A stretch of 64,000 nucleotides of DNA. Source: Burkholderiales bacterium UBA2463. GTDB lineage: Bacteria; Pseudomonadota; Gammaproteobacteria; Burkholderiales; Burkholderiaceae_A. The stretch is taken from NCBI GenBank assembly GCA_002342295.1, contig DDPR01000008.1:51912-115911 (forward strand). The letters are read 5' to 3'. The notes below the pieces were generated by a model. That model did no database searches. It was not told where the DNA came from and saw nothing but the letters and a program-made list of their open reading frames with translations. A program made the translations under genes and the position numbers. The stretch's first letter is position 1, and each line of letters starts with the position of its first letter. This document shows positions 16,477 to 23,299 of this stretch, in pieces.

Positions 16477-17613
16477 GTGGAGTGGCATCCCGATCTCTAC
16501 GGGGGTGCCTGGCTGCTGCACCGCTATTCAGACGTGGAGTGGGGACTGAGATCGCCATTACTCTCCGCACGTCGAACGGGGGGATGGGTGAAGCGCCTCG
16601 AAGACAGGCAGCGCAGACTCTCGCGCTTTCAGGCCCTGTTCTCAAGAGCCCTTCTTTTTTTGGATGAGCCCGAGCATGGGCCACTGCGTGACCTTCTAGC
16701 GCTCGGATTCTCGGCAGAAGCGATGGCAGGTCTTCGGCCCCAAATTCATCAACTTGTTGAAGACGCGGTTATTGGCCTGCCCGAGGCAGGACCCTTTGAC
16801 CTTGTCTCGCAACTCGCTCAGGACATCCCTATTCGAGTAATGTCTGCCCTGCTGGGCCTGCCCATCGAGCCAAGTCCAGCCCTGCGGGAGGCGAGCGATG
16901 CCATTGCCGAATTCATCGGATCCCCCAGCCCGACCGAAGAAATTGCTCTTGCTGCCCAGGAGGCCACCCTGCTTCTGGCCAATCTCTTCTCTCGTCCCGA
17001 GCGTCTCGAGCCCTCCGGGTTTGCTGCTCGTCTCATGAAGACCGAGCCGACAAGGAGCGACCCCCTGAACCTTACGGCTCAGCTGGTGATGCTTCTGTTT
17101 GCCGGCCATGAGACCACGCGAGCCCTTATCACAAACTCGGTCTGGGCCGTGGTGTCTCGACCCGCTCTGTGGCAAGAGTTCGTAAGCGGGCGCCTTGAGG
17201 CTGCTGCGCTGGTGAAGGAGGTGCTTCGCCTGGATGGCCCAGTGCAGATGACCGGTCGCCGCGTAAAACACGACATGCAGCTCGGCGGGCGCAGCCTTCA
17301 TTCTGCCGACCTTGTTCTTTTGCATCTGGGACGTGCGAATCGAGACCCCGAGCGATTCCTTCGGCCCGATGAGTTTTGGCCGCAGAGGGCGGAAGGTGTG
17401 GGCCTTGCCTTTGGGTCTGGGCCCCACATGTGCATCGGTGCTGCGCTCACGCGGATGGAGGCCATCGCCGTGTTAGAAGCTCTTCGGACCCATCGCCCCG
17501 GCCTGCGACTTGTTCCGAGCCAGGTGAATGGGGCGGCTTCATCGCGCAGCGCCAACCCCGTCTACAGCAGCTTTAAGCGTCTGATGTGCACCACCGAGCC
17601 AGCTACACTCTGA
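16477..17613 (+). CDS. Cytochrome P450, candidate BioI-like pimelate-forming enzyme
   Basis: A 378-residue soluble bacterial P450. The I-helix oxygen-activation motif AGHETT begins near 209, the K-helix ExxR is EVLR (248-251), and the haem loop is FGSGPHMCIG with ligand Cys319. The segment PVQMTGR after ExxR and LGRANRDPERF resemble the same places in Bacillus BioI (PTQMTAR, LGAANRDP), recalled from memory. BioI cleaves acyl-ACP chains to pimeloyl-ACP. The GTG start lies 2 bases after bioB, so it is almost certainly translated with the biotin genes. The N-terminus is a little shorter than in BioI. The family is certain; the biotin role is inferred from context and short motif resemblance. No ferredoxin or reductase gene is adjacent. 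Confidence 0.85.
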   Translation: MEWHPDLYGGAWLLHRYSDVEWGLRSPLLSARRTGGWVKRLEDRQRRLSRFQALFSRALLFLDEPEHGPLRDLLALGFSAEAMAGLRPQIHQLVEDAVIGLPEAGPFDLVSQLAQDIPIRVMSALLGLPIEPSPALREASDAIAEFIGSPSPTEEIALAAQEATLLLANLFSRPERLEPSGFAARLMKTEPTRSDPLNLTAQLVMLLFAGHETTRALITNSVWAVVSRPALWQEFVSGRLEAAALVKEVLRLDGPVQMTGRRVKHDMQLGGRSLHSADLVLLHLGRANRDPERFLRPDEFWPQRAEGVGLAFGSGPHMCIGAALTRMEAIAVLEALRTHRPGLRLVPSQVNGAASSRSANPVYSSFKRLMCTTEPATL

Positions 17614-17617
17614 GCCT

Positions 17618-18523
17618 ATGTCGGAGACTGTCACCGAAACACTCACCGACCAGCAGCGATCCGCCATTGAAGCGAGAGCACTCGGACTCTGTCTGGCCAT
17701 CACAGCAAGCTTTGCTGTCTTTCAGCTTTTAGCGGGCATCTACTCGGGCAGTCTCGCACTCATTTCTGACTCGGCACACATGGCAACGGACTGCGTGGGC
17801 CTGGCCACAGCGCTCTTTGCCACGCATCTCACGCATCGCGGCCGCGACACCCAGCACACCTATGGCTACCATCGGCTGGAAGTGCTCTCGGCCACCTTCA
17901 ATGCGCTGCTTCTGGTGGGCCTTGCAGTGTTTTTGGTGATGGAGTCTCTGGAGCGACTCAAACGGCCGAGCGATCTCTCTGGGGAGGTGATGCTCACGGT
18001 GGCTACGGTGGGCCTCGCGGTGAACCTTCTTTGTGTGTTCATTCTAAGAAAGACGCGCGATGGAAGCCTTAACGCCAAGGCAGCCTCCCTTGAGGTGGCC
18101 AGCGATGCGCTTAGTTCGGTCGGCGTCATCGTTGCGGCCTTGATGGTGCTTCTGCTGGGCTGGACCTGGGTGGACTCTGCCGTGGGCCTTGGTATTGCGG
18201 CCTGGGCGATGCCGCGTGCAATCAAGCTATTGCGTGCATCAATTCATGTTCTGCTGGAGGCCGTTCCCGCCGGAATTGAGGTTCATGAGGTTCAGATGGC
18301 GATTCGCCAACTGCCAGAGGTGCTCGACGTTCACGACGTGCATATATGGAGCCTCTCGAGCCAGCGCTCGGCCCTCACCGCCCACCTTCGCATTAGAGAA
18401 CACAGCGACCAAGAGCGTGTGATTGTGCAGGTGAATGCCTTGCTTCGCCGCCGATTTCAGATTGCTCACACCACGCTGCAGCTTGAGACCGGGGAGCACT
18501 GCCCCAGCCCCCACCACGACTAA
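17618..18523 (+). CDS. Cation diffusion facilitator (CDF) metal exporter
   Basis: A 301-residue protein with six membrane helices and a cytoplasmic C-terminal domain. The metal-site helices carry SDSAHMATD (helix II) and DALSSVG (helix V), typical of the CzcD/ZitB zinc group. It exports Zn2+ or similar cations by proton antiport. It starts 4 bases after the P450, so it ends the biotin-P450 transcription unit. Its stop shares a CTAA tetranucleotide with the convergent ubiJ stop. No His-rich loop is obvious. Confidence 0.9.
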   Translation: MSETVTETLTDQQRSAIEARALGLCLAITASFAVFQLLAGIYSGSLALISDSAHMATDCVGLATALFATHLTHRGRDTQHTYGYHRLEVLSATFNALLLVGLAVFLVMESLERLKRPSDLSGEVMLTVATVGLAVNLLCVFILRKTRDGSLNAKAASLEVASDALSSVGVIVAALMVLLLGWTWVDSAVGLGIAAWAMPRAIKLLRASIHVLLEAVPAGIEVHEVQMAIRQLPEVLDVHDVHIWSLSSQRSALTAHLRIREHSDQERVIVQVNALLRRRFQIAHTTLQLETGEHCPSPHHD

Positions 18524-19083
18524 TGCGAGGCCGCGTAGAGGTCGAGCCGCTTCTCGAAGCGGTCGATCGCGTTTCGAAGTTCCCTTAACTCCTGCTGATG
18601 CGCGGCCATCTGGGAGGCATTGACAACCAGCTGGGCCTCATCAGACACATAGCTTGCGGCGCGCTTGACTATGTCGGGCAGCGGGGAGGCTTCAAAGGCC
18701 TGTTGCAAGGGGGCCACGCGGCTCTTCATGAGCGCCATAAGGGGGCTGAGCTGTTCGGCCACCGAGGCGTCGCCCTCGATACGCACACCCCTCATCCCCG
18801 CCCCTGAGAAGAATGCTGGGGTGAGCACGAGGCTCACATCGACCGGCTCGACAGAAGCCCGGGAGACACCAGCCGACAGATCGTGAAGCAGGCCGTCGGC
18901 CGCGAGTGACCAGTGCACCGAGAACTCACCCGATGGGATGGCGGGAAACCGCAACTCCAGGCGTTTTCCCGCAAGAGACTTCATGTGCGCATGAAGGTCT
19001 GGATCCGCTTCGATTGCGCAATTCAGGCCCAACAAAAGGCTCTCGGAGCCTTTTTTTTGGAGTGCCTCGAAGAGCCCTTGCAC
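18520..19083 (-). CDS. ubiJ: UbiJ-like SCP2-domain protein
   Basis: A 187-residue protein with an SCP2-like lipid-binding domain in the first two thirds and a C-terminal coiled coil (ELRELRNAIDRFEKRLD). UbiJ is an accessory factor of the ubiquinone-synthesis complex. Position after ubiE supports this. The start used is GTG 19083, touching the stop of the preceding gene. The first ~15 codons contain an A8 run and a perfect hairpin, so a later TTG near 19032 is an alternative. Identification rests on context plus fold-level features. Confidence 0.75.
   Translation of the reverse strand: MQGLFEALQKKGSESLLLGLNCAIEADPDLHAHMKSLAGKRLELRFPAIPSGEFSVHWSLAADGLLHDLSAGVSRASVEPVDVSLVLTPAFFSGAGMRGVRIEGDASVAEQLSPLMALMKSRVAPLQQAFEASPLPDIVKRAASYVSDEAQLVVNASQMAAHQQELRELRNAIDRFEKRLDLYAASH
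19034..19058 (+). terminator. Intrinsic terminator inside ubiJ, plus-strand direction
   Basis: A perfect 9-bp stem (AAAAGGCTC / GAGCCTTTT) with a TCG loop is followed by a T8 run in the plus direction, the textbook layout of a Rho-independent terminator. It lies within the 5' part of minus-strand ubiJ. The likeliest role is ending the bioAFDB-P450-CDF transcript about 510 bases beyond its last stop codon. Read on the minus strand the stem is followed by only four T, so it is weaker there. Confidence 0.6.
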
Positions 19084-20055
19084 TTAGTTCGTCTGAGTGA
19101 TGCCTGCAAGCAGCCATCCCGAGAGGCCGCTCTTGCGCTTTTGCAGGGTCCAGACCTCGTTGAAAGGCTCCGCTGCACCTGCGGCCGACTCGCGAATAAG
19201 GCCATGAAATCGCACATAGGCCTCATCGACCTCGTGGCCGTCATCGTCAGTGGCGGAGTCCATGCCCAACCACTCTGAGTCAAGACTCACCACGCTGGTG
19301 ACGTTAGACTGCGCGCCCCGCGCCTGGATCTGCTCCGCGAGGTCCTTGGCCATGGCCGGGGTGGCAAAGCTGCGAAGCGCTGTGACATCGCCGCTGTCCC
19401 AGAGTTTTTGAAGCGCGATGAACTGCTCGCGAGCCACCTGCAAGAACTGGGCAATGTCTGCATCACTCGGACCTTCAACTGCCGATCCGGCGGCGGGGGT
19501 TGCTGCGGCGGGGGCGGCGGTGCCACCAAAGACATCCCTCGAGGTGTAAGGGTCGTCTTGTACGGATGAGCGCTCCAGACCCGTCGAGGCCGGCCCTGCG
19601 GCAGCGGCAGGGGTTGGCCCAAGGGCTGCGCCCCGACTGCGCGACATGAGAAGCCTCACAAGAAAGAGCACGGCGAGCACGCCAGCCACAACCAAAAGTC
19701 CGCTCATGAGCTCCTCGCCGAAACCAAAATGAGAGGCCAGTGCCGCAAGACCCAGGCCTGCTGCAAGTCCCGCAACCGGGCCCAGCCAGCTGTTGCGAGC
19801 AGGGGCAGGGGCGGGCTGCTGCGGCGCGGCTGGCTGAGCGCCTTGAGCAGGTGCCTGCTTGGCTGGCGCAGCAGGTGTGGCCGGATTGCCGGGAGTCGCA
19901 GGTGCCGCCTGACGCTGAATGGGAGCCTGGCGGCCTGCGTTGGACCCACCTCCGAGACGTTTAGCCTCCGCCATGGGCGCCACAAGCGTGCTGGCCAGAA
20001 GCACCGCAGAAAAGCCAAGAACTGAGAGAACTCGAAGAGAGACGGACCGTTTCAT
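19084..20055 (-). CDS. Tim44-like domain exported or membrane protein
   Basis: A 323-residue protein with a signal peptide (to about APMAEA), a long Pro/Ala/Gln-rich linker (about 40-90), a Gly/Ala/Leu membrane stretch (GLLVVAGVLAVLFLVRLLM) and a C-terminal Tim44-like domain (from about 190, FLQVAREQFIALQKLWDSGD). Tim44-like proteins of this type sit beside ubiE/ubiJ in many betaproteobacteria; their role is not established. ATG 20055 is preferred, with AAGGAG 11 bases upstream; a GTG at 20064 is possible. Confidence 0.82.
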   Translation of the reverse strand: MKRSVSLRVLSVLGFSAVLLASTLVAPMAEAKRLGGGSNAGRQAPIQRQAAPATPGNPATPAAPAKQAPAQGAQPAAPQQPAPAPARNSWLGPVAGLAAGLGLAALASHFGFGEELMSGLLVVAGVLAVLFLVRLLMSRSRGAALGPTPAAAAGPASTGLERSSVQDDPYTSRDVFGGTAAPAAATPAAGSAVEGPSDADIAQFLQVAREQFIALQKLWDSGDVTALRSFATPAMAKDLAEQIQARGAQSNVTSVVSLDSEWLGMDSATDDDGHEVDEAYVRFHGLIRESAAGAAEPFNEVWTLQKRKSGLSGWLLAGITQTN

Positions 20056-20108
20056 GAAGCACACACTCCTTGCGTGAAAAAAACGATGTGAATGAGGCGG
20101 AACAAGGC

Positions 20109-20849
20109 CTAATGTGAACCGATTTTTGTGGCGCGGTGTAGGGCAACCACGCCCGCTGTCAGGGTTTGATATCGCACCACATCAAAGCCCGCCTCTCGCA
20201 TCATCTGCGCGAGCTCCTCGGGTCCGGGGTGCATGCGTATGGACTCTGCGAGGTACTGATAACTCTGTCGATCTGCGGCGATTCGCTCGCCCAGCCAGGG
20301 CAGAACGCGAAACGAATAGAAGTCATAAACCGGTGCGAGCGGCTTGGCCACCTGCGAGAACTCCAGAACCAAGAGTTTGCCCCCGGGCTTGATCACCCGA
20401 TAGAGCTCCCGAAGGGCTCGGTCTTTGTGGGTCATGTTTCGAAGGCCAAAGGCGAGCGTCGCCCGGTCGAACTGGGCATCCTGAAAGGGCAGGGCCTCGC
20501 AGTCGCAGACCAGGGCCTGAGGCGTGAGGCCGGCATCAAGCAGACGATCGCGCCCGCGACTGAGCATCTCGGCGTTGATATCTGTCATCACCACGCGGCC
20601 GGTGAGCCCAACCCGCTCAGAGAGCGCGAGGGCGAGGTCGCCAGTGCCGCTCGCCACATCGAGTACGTGATGACCCTCTCGTACATGGGCCTGGGCCAGG
20701 GTGATGGCCTTCCAGACTCGGTGCAGGCCAAGCGACATCACGTCATTCATGAGGTCGTAACGCTGGGCGACCGAGTTAAAGACGCGCGCCACCCGCCTTG
20801 CCTTCTCGGCCTCGGGCACGCCTTGAAAACCGAAGTGGGTCTGCGTCAT
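20109..20849 (-). CDS. ubiE: Ubiquinone/menaquinone C-methyltransferase
   Basis: SAM-dependent C-methylation in ubiquinone (and menaquinone) synthesis. Motifs: FGFQGV, KARRVARVFNSVAQRYDLMND, the SAM loop DVASGTGDLA, FGLRNM and LEFSQV, the standard UbiE order. ATG 20849 gives the family N-terminus at 246 residues and overlaps the DUF971 stop as ATGA; an in-frame extension to 20939 lies inside that gene. Operon with DUF971, the Tim44-like gene and ubiJ. Confidence 0.95.
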   Translation of the reverse strand: MTQTHFGFQGVPEAEKARRVARVFNSVAQRYDLMNDVMSLGLHRVWKAITLAQAHVREGHHVLDVASGTGDLALALSERVGLTGRVVMTDINAEMLSRGRDRLLDAGLTPQALVCDCEALPFQDAQFDRATLAFGLRNMTHKDRALRELYRVIKPGGKLLVLEFSQVAKPLAPVYDFYSFRVLPWLGERIAADRQSYQYLAESIRMHPGPEELAQMMREAGFDVVRYQTLTAGVVALHRATKIGSH

Positions 20850-21232
20850 TCGCGAGAGGCGCCCGCCGCGTCGAGCCGAGAGAGGTAGTCCTCCCACAGC
20901 GCGTCCCGGTGCTCGCAGAGCCAACGCAGGTAGCTCCATGAATAGATGCCAGACTCATGGCCGTCATCGAAAAGGGGTTTCACCGCATAGAGACCCACGG
21001 GCTCAAGCGATCGAATGCCTACCGCCTTCTTTCCCGTCTGAAGAACCTCTTGGCCGGGGCCGTGACCCACCACCTCTGCAGACGGGCTATAGACCCGCAG
21101 AAACTCAAAACTCAGGTCGTAGGCCCCATCCGAATAACTCAGGCCCAGCTCCCGAGACTGCGTCTTCATCACGATCCCAGTCGGGGGATCGGCATCGATG
21201 GTGTGCTGAAAAGGCGGGACCGCGTATGTCAT
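20846..21232 (-). CDS. DUF971 (gamma-butyrobetaine hydroxylase-like N-terminal) protein
   Basis: A 128-residue single-domain protein with the DUF971 features: LSYSDGAYDLSFEFLRVYSPSAEV, VGIRSLEPVGLYAVKPLFDDGHESGIYSW and a C-terminal WEDYL. Such proteins regularly precede ubiE in betaproteobacteria; the biochemical role is not known to me. It is divergent from phoB across a 34-base gap that carries Pho-box-like repeats. Confidence 0.88.
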   Translation of the reverse strand: MTYAVPPFQHTIDADPPTGIVMKTQSRELGLSYSDGAYDLSFEFLRVYSPSAEVVGHGPGQEVLQTGKKAVGIRSLEPVGLYAVKPLFDDGHESGIYSWSYLRWLCEHRDALWEDYLSRLDAAGASRE

Positions 21233-21236
21233 TGAC

Positions 21237-21265
21237 TTGTCATCTTAAAAGCATAAATTGGTCAT
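21237..21265 (+). promoter_or_regulatory. Pho-box-like direct repeats before phoB
   Basis: Three 7-mers, TTGTCAT, AAAGCAT and TGGTCAT, are separated by 4-base A/T-rich spacers (CTTA, AAAT), giving the 11-base period of PhoB sites (consensus CTGTCAT-N4-CTGTCAT). They fill the gap between the divergent DUF971 and phoB genes and end one base before the phoB ATG. This suggests phosphate-responsive autoregulation. The site is too close to the ATG for an ordinary leader; a leaderless phoB transcript or control of the other direction are options. Confidence 0.5.
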
Positions 21266-21266
21266 T

Positions 21267-21971
21267 ATGTCGAGCACCATTCTAGTCGTTGAGGACGAAC
21301 CCGCCATTGCGGAGTTGGTTGCCGTGAACCTCAGCTTTGCTGGCCACAAAGTGCTTCGGGCCGCGGACTCCATTCAGGCCGACACGCTGATTCGCGCCGA
21401 ACTTCCCGACCTCATCCTTCTGGACTGGATGCTGCCCGGAAACAGCGGCGTTCAATACGCCAAGAAGTTGCGGGCCGAGGAGCGCACCCGCGACGTGCCC
21501 ATTATTATGCTCACTGCGCGCTCGGAGGAGGGCGACAAGGTCGAGGGGCTTGATAGTGGCGCCGACGACTACATGACCAAGCCGTTTTCGCCCAAGGAGC
21601 TTCTGGCCCGCATCAAGGCTGTGATGAGACGGCGGGCTCCCCAGCTAACCGATGACGCAGTGGACGTCTGTGGGCTCAAGCTCGACCCCCTGACCCATCG
21701 CGTATCTGGGCATGGAGCGCCTCTCGAGCTGGGCCCCACCGAGTTTCGACTTCTGCACTTCTTTATGACCCACCCAGAACGAGTCCATAGCCGCAGCCAA
21801 CTCCTGGATCATGTCTGGGGCGACCACGTGTTCGTCGAGGAGCGCACGGTCGATGTACACATTCGTAGACTTCGCCAGGCCCTCACGCCCACTGGGCATG
21901 ACCGCCACGTCGAGACCGTTCGCGGCTCGGGCTATCGCTTCACCGCACAGCCCACCGCGGTTGCAGCCTAA
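21267..21971 (+). CDS. phoB: Phosphate regulon response regulator
   Basis: An OmpR-family regulator of 234 residues. The receiver has acidic E9-D10, phospho-acceptor Asp53 (LLDWMLPG), MLTAR and TKPFSPKELLARIKAVMRR. The winged-helix output has LGPTEFRLLHFFMTHPERVHSRSQLLDHVWG and the recognition helix RTVDVHIRRLRQAL, very close to PhoB. ATG 21267 is used; TTG 21258 is in frame but lies inside the Pho-box-like repeats. phoR faces it on the other strand and they share 4 bases at their stops. Confidence 0.93.
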   Translation: MSSTILVVEDEPAIAELVAVNLSFAGHKVLRAADSIQADTLIRAELPDLILLDWMLPGNSGVQYAKKLRAEERTRDVPIIMLTARSEEGDKVEGLDSGADDYMTKPFSPKELLARIKAVMRRRAPQLTDDAVDVCGLKLDPLTHRVSGHGAPLELGPTEFRLLHFFMTHPERVHSRSQLLDHVWGDHVFVEERTVDVHIRRLRQALTPTGHDRHVETVRGSGYRFTAQPTAVAA

Positions 21972-23281
21972 GCCGTAACGCTTGCGGTAAGCACGCGAGG
22001 CTTAGGAAACACAATCTCGAAGAGACTTCCCCGGCCCACCTCGCTCTGAATGCGCAGCTCTGCCTCATGTCGCGAGGCGATGTGTTTGACAATGGCGAGT
22101 CCAAGTCCTGTGCCCCCCTTGTCTCGTGAGCGGCCCTTGTCGACCCGATAAAACCGCTCGGTGAGGCGGCCAATGTGTTGGCTCTCGATGCCAGGGCCGG
22201 TGTCGCGAACGCAGAACACGCCCTCCCCCTCGGGGGTGCAAGACCAACTGATGCTCACCTCGCCGCCCTCGGGGGTGTAGCGAACGGCGTTGCTCACGAG
22301 ATTGCCAAAGGCGCTTGCCAACTCCTGGTCATCCCCGAGCAGACGCGCGCTGCAGCCCTCAGACGAGGCCCGAACAACATGTCGATCGCGGCTGAGGTAC
22401 TGGGCCTCTCGAGCGAGCCGCTCGACCATGGCGGACATATCAATCTCGCTGTCATTCGGTGGGCGGACCTCGGACTCGAGCCGAGAGAGAATGAGCAGGT
22501 CATCAATGATTCTCTGCATGCGCTCGGCCTGGCTCGTCATCGTCGCAAGCACCTCTTGTTGCTGTGCAGGCGTGAGGGGCAGGCTCTGCATCGTCTCCAA
22601 GAACCCCGCCAAAACGGTGAGTGGCGTCTTGAGCTCGTGAGACACGTTGGCCACAAAATCTCGTCGAGTGGTCTCCAGTCTCTCAAGCTGCGTGACATCT
22701 CGAGTGAGCAGGAGTCTCTCGCTCTCGCCATAAGGCACGAGTTGGACCTGCAGAACACGGTCTGCGGTCGGCACATCGTGAAGAGAGACTGGTCCGTGCC
22801 ACTCGCCGGCCTCAAGGTAGCGAGCAAACTCAGGGTGTCTTAAAAGATTCTGGATGTTGCGGCCGTAGTCCTCGGGCACCCGAAGCCCCAGGTGCAAGGC
22901 AGAGCGCCCGCTCGCATAGATGATCTGGTGGTGATCATCGAGTGCCACAACGCCATCGGGCATGGCCTCGGTGGCGCTGCGAAAACTACTGAGCGCGGCT
23001 TTGAGCTGGGCCTGCTGGCGCTCGTAAGAACGCGCCAGACGATAGACCGAGGAGAACAGGAGGTCCCAGGTACCCAGACCCGTGGGGGTCTTGCTCAGGC
23101 GAAATTCCTGCAGCCAGAGCGACATTTTTTTGAGATGCCAGACCTGAAAGAGCACCCAGGCGACCAAACAGCTGCACGCAACGGTATAGCCTGCAAGGCC
23201 CCCAGCGAGCCGATCGGCCAGCAGGCTCGCCAGGAGGATGATGCCCAGCGTAATAGCCACGCGAATCCAGAATCCGATCAT
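21968..23281 (-). CDS. phoR: Phosphate regulon sensor histidine kinase
   Basis: A 437-residue kinase: N-terminal membrane hairpin with the short PhoR-type linker (1-95), PAS domain (about 96-205), phospho-acceptor His215 in ANVSHELKTPLTVLAGF, and ATPase boxes N (NLVSNAVRYTPEGG), G1 (DTGPGI) and G2 (GTGLGLAIVKH). There is no periplasmic sensor domain, as expected for PhoR, which senses through the Pst/PhoU system. Its orientation is convergent with phoB, which is unusual. Confidence 0.92.
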   Translation of the reverse strand: MIGFWIRVAITLGIILLASLLADRLAGGLAGYTVACSCLVAWVLFQVWHLKKMSLWLQEFRLSKTPTGLGTWDLLFSSVYRLARSYERQQAQLKAALSSFRSATEAMPDGVVALDDHHQIIYASGRSALHLGLRVPEDYGRNIQNLLRHPEFARYLEAGEWHGPVSLHDVPTADRVLQVQLVPYGESERLLLTRDVTQLERLETTRRDFVANVSHELKTPLTVLAGFLETMQSLPLTPAQQQEVLATMTSQAERMQRIIDDLLILSRLESEVRPPNDSEIDMSAMVERLAREAQYLSRDRHVVRASSEGCSARLLGDDQELASAFGNLVSNAVRYTPEGGEVSISWSCTPEGEGVFCVRDTGPGIESQHIGRLTERFYRVDKGRSRDKGGTGLGLAIVKHIASRHEAELRIQSEVGRGSLFEIVFPKPRVLTASVTA

Positions 23282-23299
23282 GGCCCTCGATTCGAGCGC

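Noticed and set aside
15665..16684. 339-codon minus-strand frame across bioB and the P450
   Set aside because: Antisense to clearly functional genes, Arg/His/Cys-rich, no domain.
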